Of a stretch of DNA of 62,822 nucleotides, positions 46,553-55,535 are shown piece after piece (within the stretch, counting starts at the first letter, position 1; every line of letters begins with the position of its first letter). Origin of the DNA: Bacteroidia bacterium (lineage in GTDB: Bacteria; Bacteroidota; Bacteroidia; Chitinophagales; Saprospiraceae). Made by a program: the position numbers and the translations under genes. The stretch lies in NCBI GenBank assembly GCA_030426765.1, contig JAUHXV010000013.1:1-62822 (forward strand), given 5' to 3'. The notes beneath the pieces are model-generated. The model saw nothing but the letters and a program-made list of their open reading frames with translations. It was not told the origin of the DNA and ran no database searches.

Positions 46553-46763
46553 CAAAGTGATTTGGCTTATTGATAGTTGTCCACAATTATCTGCTTTCCT
46601 GTCGAATATAACAGGCAAGGTATTGGTTATGAGTTTATTACCTTAAAATTGCTTTACAGGGAAAAAAGTTTCAGAAATGCACTGTGGAGCACTGTTAAAA
46701 TGAAGAAAAATGAGATTTGGGGTATGCAGATTTGTGCTCGCCTTGGCTGAAATGATATTCAGG

Positions 46764-46801
46764 CAAAAAAAAAGCCGATGCACTCGCACCGGCTTTTTTT
46801 A
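46764..46801 (-). terminator. Rho-independent terminator of the Cys-rich protein gene
   Basis: GCCGATGC/GCACCGGC stem (46774-46793) with a 4-base loop and one mismatch. It is flanked by long A and T runs, so it could work in both directions. Confidence 0.8.
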
Positions 46802-46817
46802 TTTCAGATTTGCTGAA

Positions 46818-47327
46818 TTACCCTTTTACAGGCTTAGTGGTTTCTTTTGAAGATTTTTCTTCGCTGGTGGTGGAAGAAGCACTTTTAGCAGCTTTTCCGG
46901 AGCAACATCCCTTTGCAGAGGAAGCTGATTTTCCGGCACAGCATCCTTTAGCAGAAGCAGATTTACCACTGCAGGACGAAGCTTTTGCCTCGCTTGTCTT
47001 CATGGGTGATGCATTGACAAATGTATTTGTTTCAGCATCGTAGTTTACGTTCACAAAAGATACCTCACCGTTTTTAGCGGTTTCCTTCTTTGTGTAGCTC
47101 ACTTTTCCGGTCACCGGGCAAGTGTTGGTTACGATAGATTCGTCCATAGAAGCCAGTTTAGCTGCGGCATCAATGGTGCTGGCAGAAGCTGTAGAGGTGC
47201 TTTTGCCTTCGCAAGACTTGCTGGAAGCCTGCTTAGCTGTACACTTCTTACTGCATGAGGTACTTTGTGCTTGTGCGCCAACTACCATCAGGGAGAAGAG
47301 CATCGCGGAAAAAAGGAATCTTTTCAT
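46818..47327 (-). CDS. Small exported Cys/Ser/Lys-rich protein
   Basis: 169 residues with a clear signal peptide (MKRFLFSAMLFSLMVVGAQA, cut before QSTSC). The mature protein has Cys clusters 'CSKKC' near the N-terminus, 'NTCPVTGKVSY' in the middle and 'SSCSGK', 'KGCCAGK' and 'KGCCSGK' in a low-complexity Ser/Ala/Lys tail ending 'TTKPVKG'. The spacing suggests metal or thiol binding outside the cytoplasm. The family is not recognised. It has its own promoter element and terminator. Confidence 0.75.
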   Translation of the reverse strand: MKRFLFSAMLFSLMVVGAQAQSTSCSKKCTAKQASSKSCEGKSTSTASASTIDAAAKLASMDESIVTNTCPVTGKVSYTKKETAKNGEVSFVNVNYDAETNTFVNASPMKTSEAKASSCSGKSASAKGCCAGKSASSAKGCCSGKAAKSASSTTSEEKSSKETTKPVKG

Positions 47328-47362
47328 GGTTTATTTTTTTAAAGTTATAATTTCGACTATCC

Positions 47363-47370
47363 CAAAGATA
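47363..47370 (-). promoter_or_regulatory. Bacteroidota -7 promoter element of the Cys-rich protein gene
   Basis: TATCTTTG on the minus strand, 35 bp before the ATG. Confidence 0.5.
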
Positions 47371-47532
47371 ATGCCTAAATGGCACTGTTTGGTATACAGA
47401 TAAACGTCGACGAATCAACTTAACATATATTTAACTCGCTCCGTTCAGCATTTTCAGGCTATTTCAGCCTTTCAGGCACTGTGCGTCATTTAGTACTTTC
47501 ATCCCCTGATTTTGATCCATCAGCCCAATATT

Positions 47533-48528
47533 TTGACCAGAAAAGTACTCATCATACGGTTTAGCTCCATCGGGGACATTGTCCTGACCACACCTGTGAT
47601 CCGTGCTGTTTATGAGCAAACCGGGGCTGAGATCCACTTTCTGACGAAAAAGCAGTTTGCTCCCTTGGTGGCCCATCACCCATCTGTCTCAAAGGTGATC
47701 ACCCTCTCGGACAATTTCAACGAATTGGTTCGCGAGCTCAAATCAGCGAAATATGACCTGATTCTGGACCTTCATCACAACCTGCGTACAAAGCGGTTGA
47801 AAATGGCACTTCAAAGACCATCCCACGCTTTTCACAAACTCAATCTGCAAAAATGGCTGTTGGTGCGCTTTGGCATCAACCGACTTCCCGACATCCATAT
47901 CGTCGACAGGTATATGAATACCACGCACAACCTTGGATTAAAAAATGATGGAAAAGGGGTGGATATTTTTATCCCGCCTGACCGGCATGTAGAGATCGAA
48001 AGTGTATTTGGTGTGCGCCCTTTCCAGTTTATAGCAGTGGTGGTGGGAGCCGCTCATCAAACCAAATGTCTGACGGCCGAACAAATCACAGCGCTGTGTG
48101 ACATACTGCCTCATCCTATCGTACTGATGGGAGGACCTAATGAAAAAGAAAAGGCCCTGCAAATAATCCGTTCATCAAAAAATGAACAGGTGAAGAACGC
48201 CTGTGGTGGTTTTGATATCCTGCAGTCAGCATCCATCCTGCAACAATCTTCTGTTGTATTAGCACACGATACAGGCCTCATGCATCTGGCAGCTGCTTTG
48301 CGAAAGCCGCAGGTGGTCATATGGGGAAATACAGTCCCGGAATTCGGTATGTATCCATATTACGGCAAAGACGGAGGACGATGGGAGAGTGTCGAACAAA
48401 AAGAATTGTCGTGCAGGCCGTGTAGTAAAATTGGATTTGAAGCCTGCCCCAAAGGTCACTTTAAATGCATTATGCAACACGATATGCAGGAGGTGGCAAG
48501 CAAGGTTGTGTCATTGATCGGGAAATGA
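47533..48528 (+). CDS. Glycosyltransferase family 9 (heptosyltransferase-like)
   Basis: About 331 residues. There is no ATG near the domain start; TTG at 47533 gives '(M)TRKVLIIRFSSIGDIVLT', the standard GT9 N-terminus, while TTG at 47512 would add 7 residues. The C-terminal donor-site block is 'VLAHDTGLMHLAAALRKPQV' and 'WGNTVPEFGMYPY'. GT9 enzymes add heptose or related sugars to the LPS core at the inner membrane. No LPS cluster is adjacent. Confidence 0.88.
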   Translation: MTRKVLIIRFSSIGDIVLTTPVIRAVYEQTGAEIHFLTKKQFAPLVAHHPSVSKVITLSDNFNELVRELKSAKYDLILDLHHNLRTKRLKMALQRPSHAFHKLNLQKWLLVRFGINRLPDIHIVDRYMNTTHNLGLKNDGKGVDIFIPPDRHVEIESVFGVRPFQFIAVVVGAAHQTKCLTAEQITALCDILPHPIVLMGGPNEKEKALQIIRSSKNEQVKNACGGFDILQSASILQQSSVVLAHDTGLMHLAAALRKPQVVIWGNTVPEFGMYPYYGKDGGRWESVEQKELSCRPCSKIGFEACPKGHFKCIMQHDMQEVASKVVSLIGK

Positions 48529-48531
48529 AGT

Positions 48532-50268
48532 TTACTGTTGCTCATATCTGATCTCTCCACCGACTAAAGTCATCAGCACTTTTGTGTTCGGGATACTGTC
48601 TTCCGCACAGGACACAAGGTTGTTGGACAACACGACGAGATCAGCCCATTTACCCGGTTCGAGGCTTCCTTTAATATCTTCTTCAAAGGCCGCATATGCA
48701 TTTCCAAGTGTGTAGGAGTAAATCGCTTCCTCACGCGTCATAGCCTGCTCATTGAAAAACTCCATGCCATTGTCAAGGCGTTTTCGCGTCACCGAGGCGT
48801 AGAAGTTTTCAAGCGGATCAATTCGTTCTACAGGCACATCTGTTCCATTCGCGATGATAACGCCTTGGTCGAGCAGGCTTCGCCACGCATAGGCACCAGT
48901 TCGCGCTCGTTCCTCGCCCAATCGTTTCACAACAAATGGCGCATCAGAGGTGCAGTGTATACCCTGCATGGAGGCAATCACGCCCATAGTTTTGAATCTT
49001 GGAATATCATCCGGATTGAGATGCTGTGCATGTTCGATGCGCCATCTGCTTTGGAAGCCTTTATCTTTTTGCGAAAGCACGCCTTCGAAAATATCCAGCA
49101 CAACGCGATTTGCCCGGTCACCAATCGCGTGGACGCAGAGTTGCATATCCTTTTCGATCGCCATATCCGCGATGCCTTTGACATCATAAATGGAAGTGGT
49201 GTTCTGCCCTGACTTTCCCGGAAGATCACTGTAAGGTTCGAGCAACCAGGCCCCAAAAGAACCCAATGCCCCATCGACTTCCGATTTGATAGCGCGGCAG
49301 GTAAACATATCCTGCCCGGATCGCAGGATCGGAAATCCATCCAATCCTTTTTCCTGAAGTGTTTCGTAGGGATGCCTGAGCATCACCCACAATCGGACAC
49401 GGAGGCTATCGTTTGTCGCCAGTCCGTTGTAGCGGGCAATTTCGTCATACGAAGAACCCGCATCCTGAAAAGAAGTAATGCCATGTTTCAGGCAGTGATT
49501 CTGCGCCTGTTCGATGGCATAAAACCACTCGTCGTGTTTCTCTTTTTCCGAAATCGTGTTGCGATAATTTCCATACGCTTCGCTGACAGGTGCCATAGCG
49601 CGCTCTTCAAAAACCCCGATCGCTTCTCCATTCTGATCCCGCACGATATGTCCGCCCGGAGGATCCGGGGTCTCAGACGTAATATTCGCCGCCCGCATGG
49701 CAGCTGCATTGCCGAAGGATGCATGGCCGCTGGCATGGCCCAGGAGAACGGGATTATCCGGAGAAACATTACTCAGGGCATCATGTATCGGATACCCATT
49801 AACCGAATTCATCAGCGGTGTAGTCCACTTTTCCTGATGCCAGCCTCGTCCGATAATCCACTCCCCGGGTTGCGCCTGGGCAACTTTCGAAGCCACACTG
49901 TCTACAATTTCCTCCCAGCTTTTTGTATCCATCAGGTCCAATTGGATCAGATTGTACCCCATACCGCTGAAGTGCCCGTGCCCTTCAATAAATCCCGGCA
50001 TGATAAATGCGCCCTGACAATCTCTGGTTTCCTGCGCATACTTTCCCCATTCATCGAGGATCGCATCCGAATCACCGGTCGCTTCAATTTTTCCGGAACG
50101 GATCACAACAGCACCATGGGCGATTGCGTCACCAGCCACCGGATAGACATATGCATTGTAAAGAATCAGATCTGCCTGAACATGCTTATCCGCAGATTGA
50201 CAGCTTTTGATGATCACCGCCATGGGTAGTAATAACCAGAGAAAGAGAGAACGCCTGTATTTTTGCAT
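48532..50268 (-). CDS. Exported amidohydrolase (YtcJ-like, amidohydrolase_3)
   Basis: 578 residues from the ATG at 50268 (MQKYRRSLFLWLLLPMAVII), a lipoprotein-like signal ending near 'IKSCQS'. Metal-binding motifs are 'GFIEGHGHFSGMG', 'CVHAIGDRANR' and 'RIEHAQHLNPDDIPRFKTM', with 'NGTDVPVERIDPLENF' near the end. The family hydrolyses amide or related bonds of unidentified substrates. It would act in the periplasm or on the envelope. Confidence 0.88.
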   Translation of the reverse strand: MQKYRRSLFLWLLLPMAVIIKSCQSADKHVQADLILYNAYVYPVAGDAIAHGAVVIRSGKIEATGDSDAILDEWGKYAQETRDCQGAFIMPGFIEGHGHFSGMGYNLIQLDLMDTKSWEEIVDSVASKVAQAQPGEWIIGRGWHQEKWTTPLMNSVNGYPIHDALSNVSPDNPVLLGHASGHASFGNAAAMRAANITSETPDPPGGHIVRDQNGEAIGVFEERAMAPVSEAYGNYRNTISEKEKHDEWFYAIEQAQNHCLKHGITSFQDAGSSYDEIARYNGLATNDSLRVRLWVMLRHPYETLQEKGLDGFPILRSGQDMFTCRAIKSEVDGALGSFGAWLLEPYSDLPGKSGQNTTSIYDVKGIADMAIEKDMQLCVHAIGDRANRVVLDIFEGVLSQKDKGFQSRWRIEHAQHLNPDDIPRFKTMGVIASMQGIHCTSDAPFVVKRLGEERARTGAYAWRSLLDQGVIIANGTDVPVERIDPLENFYASVTRKRLDNGMEFFNEQAMTREEAIYSYTLGNAYAAFEEDIKGSLEPGKWADLVVLSNNLVSCAEDSIPNTKVLMTLVGGEIRYEQQ

Positions 50269-50383
50269 CTTTACTTGTATTGTATTGGAGAAGGTGAGCG
50301 AAAAAAGCAATTCACGGGCAGCACTCCAAAATTCGTTTGTGAAATATGCTGCCGCAATGCCTAAATATAAACACGTATTCTGA

Positions 50384-51358
50384 ATGCGTCTGAAAGACTT
50401 TCAATTTCTGGCTGAAGAGTTTAGCGCTTTTCTATTCGCGCGGCAACCGAAAGGTGAGCCTGATTCACTCTATGCGCCAGTGCGATATATCAATACGCTG
50501 GGAGGAAAACATATTCGCCCGATCCTCCTGCTAATGGCTTACAATTTATGGAAAGACGACCTGGACAAAGCGATGCCGGCAGCTCTGGCCGTTGAGTATT
50601 TTCACAATTTTAGTCTGATGCACGACGATATCATGGATGCCGCACCACTCCGACGAGGCAATCCATCGGTTCATAAGGTGTATGGAGAGAATAGTGCTAT
50701 TCTGAGTGGTGATGCCATGTTGATTCAATGTTTTGGATTATTACTGGAATCAGGGAAAGAAATGGGTAGCGCAGCGCATTTGTGCGAAGTCATGTGTCAG
50801 GCTGCGCTGGAAATTTGTGAAGGGCAGCAACTGGATATGGATTTTGAAAAAATGGATTCTCCGAATGAATCACAATATCTGGAGATGATTCGAAAAAAGA
50901 CTGCCTGCCTTCTCGGAACGAGTATGCATCTGGGAGCAATACTTGCCGGGGCAGAAGAAAGAGATGCACATTTGCTTTATACGTTTGGTGAAAAGCTGGG
51001 TCTCGGCTTCCAGATACAGGATGATATCCTGGATGTGTTTGGTGATGCAATATTAACGGGTAAACAACAGGGTGGAGACATATTGCAAGGCAAGAAAAAT
51101 TTTCTTTATGTCGCCGCGTATGCACAACTCTCCGGAAAAGCAAGAGATGCATTTGTGGAAACCTATGCGATGGCCGGTAAGCAGAAAGACACTGAGCCGG
51201 TGTATACAGTGTATGGCGAGCTGGCTATTGAAAAGTATGCCAGTGAGGTGCACCGGGCGTACATCCGGGAAGCAGTAGAATGTCTCGAGGAAATGGTTGA
51301 GGTGGATACTACGCAAATCCGTGGGCTGACTCATCTGCTCGCATCCAGAAAGCACTAG
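50384..51358 (+). CDS. Polyprenyl (isoprenyl) diphosphate synthase
   Basis: 324 residues. The first Asp-rich motif is 'LMHDDIMDAAPLRRG' (D81, D82, D85) and the second 'GLGFQIQDDILDVFGD'; 'GGKHIRPILLLMAYN' is the conserved Lys-His-Arg substrate site. It makes a linear prenyl diphosphate by adding IPP units; product length (FPP, GGPP or longer) is not certain. No other isoprenoid gene is adjacent. Confidence 0.93.
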   Translation: MRLKDFQFLAEEFSAFLFARQPKGEPDSLYAPVRYINTLGGKHIRPILLLMAYNLWKDDLDKAMPAALAVEYFHNFSLMHDDIMDAAPLRRGNPSVHKVYGENSAILSGDAMLIQCFGLLLESGKEMGSAAHLCEVMCQAALEICEGQQLDMDFEKMDSPNESQYLEMIRKKTACLLGTSMHLGAILAGAEERDAHLLYTFGEKLGLGFQIQDDILDVFGDAILTGKQQGGDILQGKKNFLYVAAYAQLSGKARDAFVETYAMAGKQKDTEPVYTVYGELAIEKYASEVHRAYIREAVECLEEMVEVDTTQIRGLTHLLASRKH

Positions 51359-51467
51359 TTATCTGCTTGAACTGAATACCGGAAGGTTTTTTGCAAAGGA
51401 AGTGGGTATCATTTGTCACGCAGGAAGAGTCAGATAAACATCACCTTTGCAGTCGTAAAAAGAATTC

Positions 51468-52265
51468 ATGGAAATAATAGGCTATCTCGCGTCCATACTC
51501 ATTGGTGTTGCTCTTGGATTGATCGGCGGAGGAGGAAGCATACTGACAGTACCTGTATTGGTTTACCTCTTTCATGTGGACCCGGTGCTGGCAACCGCAT
51601 ACTCACTTTTTATTGTGGGATTAACGAGTGCGGTTGGGTCGTTCAAATACTTTCAGCTGGATTTAGTCAACTGGCGCACCGCTGCAATATTCGGTATTCC
51701 TTCGATTATTGCTGTGTTTATGACACGTGCCTATATTGTTCCGGCCTTGCCTTCTGAAGTGTTTATCACTGATAGTTTTATACTGACCAAAGGAGATTTG
51801 ATGCTGCTGCTTTTTTCTGTGGTCATGATTGCGGCGTCTTTCAGTATGATTCGCGGTAACGGACAGGAGGTTAAGGAGGGTTCCGGTGATCAAAAATTTA
51901 ATTATCCTTTAATTCTTTTGGAAGGAGCAGTAGTGGGTGTGCTGACCGGATTGGTTGGGGCAGGAGGAGGGTTTCTGATTATTCCTGCATTGGTGGTATT
52001 GAGTAAGTTGCCGATGAAGCAAGCCGTTGGCACTTCGCTGGTGATTATCGCGGCGAAATCCCTGATCGGATTTTTGGGCGAAGGAGGGGAAAGCACAATT
52101 GACTGGACTTTGCTGGGGATTGTCTCTGCATTTGCTATTGTGGGGATTTTTGTTGGCACCTCGCTATCCCGGCGAATTGATGGGAAGAAACTCAAACCGG
52201 TGTTTGGCTGGTTTGTACTGATTATGGGGATTGGAATTATTGTGCGGGAAACATTTTTGCGGTAA
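51468..52265 (+). CDS. TauE/SafE family sulfite/anion exporter
   Basis: 265 residues, about eight hydrophobic helices in two homologous halves. The signatures are 'GVALGLIGGGGSILTVPVLV' and 'GVLTGLVGAGGGFLIIPALV'. The family exports sulfite, sulfoacetate or other organic anions, or acts in thiosulfate uptake. It is first of four same-strand genes (gaps 93, 109 and 1 bp) with a persulfide-dioxygenase-like enzyme and YeeE/YedE proteins, pointing to sulfur handling. Confidence 0.88.
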   Translation: MEIIGYLASILIGVALGLIGGGGSILTVPVLVYLFHVDPVLATAYSLFIVGLTSAVGSFKYFQLDLVNWRTAAIFGIPSIIAVFMTRAYIVPALPSEVFITDSFILTKGDLMLLLFSVVMIAASFSMIRGNGQEVKEGSGDQKFNYPLILLEGAVVGVLTGLVGAGGGFLIIPALVVLSKLPMKQAVGTSLVIIAAKSLIGFLGEGGESTIDWTLLGIVSAFAIVGIFVGTSLSRRIDGKKLKPVFGWFVLIMGIGIIVRETFLR

Positions 52266-52358
52266 TTTAGTTTTGTAACTATTGTCACCGGTGGACTCAA
52301 AAAATCACCGCAATTTTGACCTGTCAAAAGACCTGAGAAAAGATATAAAGCAATCAAT

Positions 52359-53774
52359 ATGAACGTTGAACAGATTTATACAGGATGCCTGGCGCAGGGT
52401 GCGTATTATATTACTTCCAATGGCGAGGCGGCGATCATCGATCCGTTACGCGAGGTTCAACCTTATCTGGAAAGACTGGATCGGGACGGAGTGAAACTCA
52501 AATACATTTTTGAAACACACTTCCACGCTGATTTTGTTTCGGGGCATTTGGATCTAAGCAAGAAGACCGGTGCACCCATTATTTATGGTCCAAATGCTCA
52601 GCCTGAATTTGATTTTATTTCTGCCAAAGATGGTGAAGAATTCAAGTTGGGTAATGTAAGCATCAAGGTGTTACACACACCGGGACACACCATGGAGAGC
52701 ACTTCTTTTTTGTTGTTTGATGAAAGCGGAAAAGAACACGCACTGTTTAGTGGTGACACACTATTTATCGGCGATGTAGGAAGGCCGGACCTGGCACAGA
52801 AAGCAGCCAGTATGACCATGGAGCAATTGGCCGCTACGCTGTTTCACTCGCTTCGCGACAAGATCATGACTCTCCCTGATGATGTGCTGGTCTATCCGGC
52901 GCATGGAGCCGGAAGCGCCTGCGGAAAAAATATGAGCAAGGAGACGATCTCAACGATCGGCAACCAGAAGCAATTTAACTATGCTTTGCGTGCCGATATG
53001 ACGGAAGAGGAGTTTGTGCAAGAAGTGACAGATGGCTTGTTGCCTCCTCCTGGATATTTTGGGATGAACGTAGCGATGAACAAGAAAGGATATGAAAGTT
53101 TTGATGTGGTGCTCAACAATGGTATGCGCCCGCTATCGGTCAAAGAGTTTGAAGTGGCAGCCGAAGAGACAGATGCCTTACTGCTCGATACAAGACATCA
53201 AACTGAATTTGCAAAAGGATATATTCCCCAATCTATCAATATCGGTTTGAAAGGCGATTTCGCACCCTGGGTAGGTGCCATGATCGTCGATGTGAAACAA
53301 CCGATTTTATTAATCACCGATCCCGGTAAAGAGGAAGAAGCTGTCACAAGATTGAGCCGGGTTGGCTTTGATAATGTACTCGGCCACCTGAAGGGTGGGT
53401 TTGAATCCTGGAAGGCGGAAAATCGCGAAATTGAAACTGTCAACGTTATGACGGCGGAAGAGTTTGCCAGAAAGATTGAGATCGGAAAGGATGTCGTGGT
53501 GGATGTACGGAAAGAGTCCGAATACGAAGCTGAACATGTAGAAGAAGCTTTCCTGAAACCACTTGCTGCCATCAATGAATGGGTGAGAGATATCAATCCG
53601 GATGAACATTTCTACCTGCATTGTGCGGGAGGGTATCGCAGTATGATCGCAGCCAGTATCCTGCAGGCCCGTGGGTATAGAAACTTTACTGAAATCGCCG
53701 GCGGATATGGAGCTATTGCAAAAACAGACGTACCTCGTACGGACTTTGTTTGCCAAAGCAAAATGCTGAAGTAG
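52359..53774 (+). CDS. Persulfide dioxygenase-like MBL hydrolase with two rhodanese domains
   Basis: 471 residues. The MBL/ETHE1-type domain has 'ETHFHADFVSGHLDL' (H54, H56, D58, H63), 'VLHTPGHTMEST' (H110) and 'GDTLFIGDVGRPD'. Two rhodanese domains follow. The first has Asp (D321, 'ITDPGKEEEA') where the active-site Cys should be, so it is probably inactive. The second keeps 'HCAGGYRS' (C422). The likely task is oxidising persulfides to sulfite and moving sulfane sulfur in the cytoplasm, between exporter and importer genes. Confidence 0.9.
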   Translation: MNVEQIYTGCLAQGAYYITSNGEAAIIDPLREVQPYLERLDRDGVKLKYIFETHFHADFVSGHLDLSKKTGAPIIYGPNAQPEFDFISAKDGEEFKLGNVSIKVLHTPGHTMESTSFLLFDESGKEHALFSGDTLFIGDVGRPDLAQKAASMTMEQLAATLFHSLRDKIMTLPDDVLVYPAHGAGSACGKNMSKETISTIGNQKQFNYALRADMTEEEFVQEVTDGLLPPPGYFGMNVAMNKKGYESFDVVLNNGMRPLSVKEFEVAAEETDALLLDTRHQTEFAKGYIPQSINIGLKGDFAPWVGAMIVDVKQPILLITDPGKEEEAVTRLSRVGFDNVLGHLKGGFESWKAENREIETVNVMTAEEFARKIEIGKDVVVDVRKESEYEAEHVEEAFLKPLAAINEWVRDINPDEHFYLHCAGGYRSMIAASILQARGYRNFTEIAGGYGAIAKTDVPRTDFVCQSKMLK

Positions 53775-53883
53775 CGCAAAAGAATCACAGAGAATAAATT
53801 GGATTTTAAAATCGTGGTGCTTACGCCTCGGGGTAAGTATCATGGGGTATGTCTGAATGCTAAATACTAAATAGTCGCACCTA

Positions 53884-54447
53884 ATGATTGAACTGTTAAA
53901 ACAACCCTGGCCGTGGTATGTGGCAGGCCCGCTCATTGGACTTACAGTGCCCGTGTTACTCCTGATCGGAAACAGGTCACTGGGCATTTCATCATCGCTG
54001 CGACACGTATGCGCAGCTTGTATGCCTGCTAAGATTCCATTCTTTAGTTACGACTGGAAAAAAGAAGTGTGGAATCTGTTTTTTGTAGGCGGTATCCTGG
54101 TCGGTAGCTTTCTGGCCATGACTTTCCTCGGCAATCCTAATCCGGTAGATGTACATCCGGATCTTATCACAGAAATGGAAGGCTACGGTTTGACCAACCT
54201 TAAGGTTGTTGTACCGGAAGAGATCGTCAACTGGTCATCTCTCCTGACGCTGAAAGGATTTCTTATGATCATTGTGGGTGGTTTTCTGATTGGATTTGGC
54301 ACCCGATATGCAGGGGGATGTACTAGTGGGCATGCGATTATGGGGTTGTCCAACCTGCAGTGGCCCTCTTTGGTTGCCACGTGTTGTTTTATGATTGGGG
54401 GTTTTGTGATGGCTAATTTGATTTTACCGCATATACTATCCTTGTAA
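53884..54447 (+). CDS. YeeE/YedE family sulfur transporter, first half
   Basis: 187 residues, several membrane helices. The family Cys motif is 'TRYAGGCTSGHAIMG', with a further 'HVCAACMPAKIP' near the N-terminus. YeeE/YedE (TsuA-type) proteins carry thiosulfate inward using conserved cysteines. The next gene (1-bp gap) supplies the other half of what is a single long protein in many bacteria. Confidence 0.88.
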   Translation: MIELLKQPWPWYVAGPLIGLTVPVLLLIGNRSLGISSSLRHVCAACMPAKIPFFSYDWKKEVWNLFFVGGILVGSFLAMTFLGNPNPVDVHPDLITEMEGYGLTNLKVVVPEEIVNWSSLLTLKGFLMIIVGGFLIGFGTRYAGGCTSGHAIMGLSNLQWPSLVATCCFMIGGFVMANLILPHILSL

Positions 54448-54448
54448 A

Positions 54449-54910
54449 ATGAGTACCAAAATGGAATCAAAAGACCGTAAACATCAGCCCATCAGTGTTG
54501 CCGGCAATATAAAGTATCTCTTGGCTGGTATATTGTTTGGCACGTTCCTGCTGAAGTCCGAAGTGATCAACTGGTATCGCATCCAGGAGATGTTTCGATT
54601 CCAATCCTTTCACATGTACGGGATTATTGGAAGTGCGATTGTCGTGGGAGCGATCTCAGTTTTTCTGATCAAAAAGTTTAACATCAGGACCTTTAGTGGT
54701 GAGACCATTCAGCTAAAGGACAAGGTGTTTAATAAAGGGCAGATCTATGGGGGTTTGTTGTTTGGTTTCGGGTGGGCGGTAACAGGTGCGTGTCCGGGGC
54801 CTCTTTTCGCGCAGATTGGGTCCGGTGCTACGGTAGTGATTGTAACTTTGCTTAGTGCAGTAGCGGGCACCTGGACGTATGGTTTTCTGAGAGAGAGGTT
54901 GCCGCATTAA
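54449..54910 (+). CDS. YeeE/YedE family sulfur transporter, second half (DUF6691-like)
   Basis: 153 residues, about four membrane helices, with the Cys motif 'GWAVTGACPGPLFAQIGSG'. It starts one base after the partner's stop, so the two are surely co-expressed. Split YeeE/YedE pairs next to persulfide dioxygenases are common in Bacteroidota and Proteobacteria. Confidence 0.88.
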   Translation: MSTKMESKDRKHQPISVAGNIKYLLAGILFGTFLLKSEVINWYRIQEMFRFQSFHMYGIIGSAIVVGAISVFLIKKFNIRTFSGETIQLKDKVFNKGQIYGGLLFGFGWAVTGACPGPLFAQIGSGATVVIVTLLSAVAGTWTYGFLRERLPH

Positions 54911-54942
54911 TAAAAGTTGAATTTTGACTCATTTTCACCCTA

Positions 54943-54950
54943 TCTTTGTT
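54943..54950 (+). promoter_or_regulatory. Bacteroidota promoter (-7 element) of the accessory gene pair
   Basis: TATCTTTG, with TTTTG (54924-54928) at the expected distance for the -33 element. This is the best-formed promoter in the window. Confidence 0.6.
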
Positions 54951-55022
54951 ATAATCCTTTAAGCCTTTTAGTTGTGCGGTAGTAGAAGTTGAGTTTACAA
55001 ATATCCTTTATCGTCAGATAAA

Positions 55023-55535
55023 ATGGAAACACAAATATTTTCAGACATAGTACAGCAGAGCTACACTGCTACGAAAATGATTCAATCATTAAATAATTTT
55101 TTTCTTGGCCTGGTTAAAACGGTCAATAGCTTTGCGCTAGTAGCTTTATTAATCATAGCGATTCCATTTGTAATTCCATTTATTTGGCTAATAATGTTCT
55201 TTGTTCGCTTGAGATTAGAGAAAGCCCTTCGTACACCAATCGTGATAAATGTTGAAAACTATGCTCAAGTCAGACATGAGTATGATCTTCTGACTCAGCT
55301 GTATTGTAATGTTTTTGAAAATGAAGAATTGAAGGTGTCTCATCCCAATACATTTGTTTCTAAGCTATTTCAAATTGATGCTGTTGAGAGAATAGTAAAG
55401 CAGAGAATAGATAGAACTAAATCGCAATTATCTGAACTAAGTCCAAAGCCTGCCCCTGGGTATAGTGCATTAAAACCAGTTCTCGAGGAAGAATTATGGA
55501 AGAATCGAGCAAGATCATATAAATATCTTGCTTAG
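55023..55535 (+). CDS. Hypothetical membrane protein
   Basis: 170 residues. One long hydrophobic stretch (about residues 37-62, 'VNSFALVALLIIAIPFVIPF') is followed by a cytosolic, helical, basic C-terminal region. No family is recognised. Base composition is AT-rich compared with flanks, suggesting an acquired patch. Its TAG stop overlaps the GTG start of the next gene (TAGTG). Confidence 0.7.
   Translation: METQIFSDIVQQSYTATKMIQSLNNFFLGLVKTVNSFALVALLIIAIPFVIPFIWLIMFFVRLRLEKALRTPIVINVENYAQVRHEYDLLTQLYCNVFENEELKVSHPNTFVSKLFQIDAVERIVKQRIDRTKSQLSELSPKPAPGYSALKPVLEEELWKNRARSYKYLA

Larger units (their letters stand above)
46499..46817. other. 319-bp intergenic region
   Basis: Holds the PLP-operon promoter (46545-46552) and the terminator of the Cys-rich protein gene (46764-46801). 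Nothing else recognisable is seen in the AT-rich middle. Confidence 0.6.
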
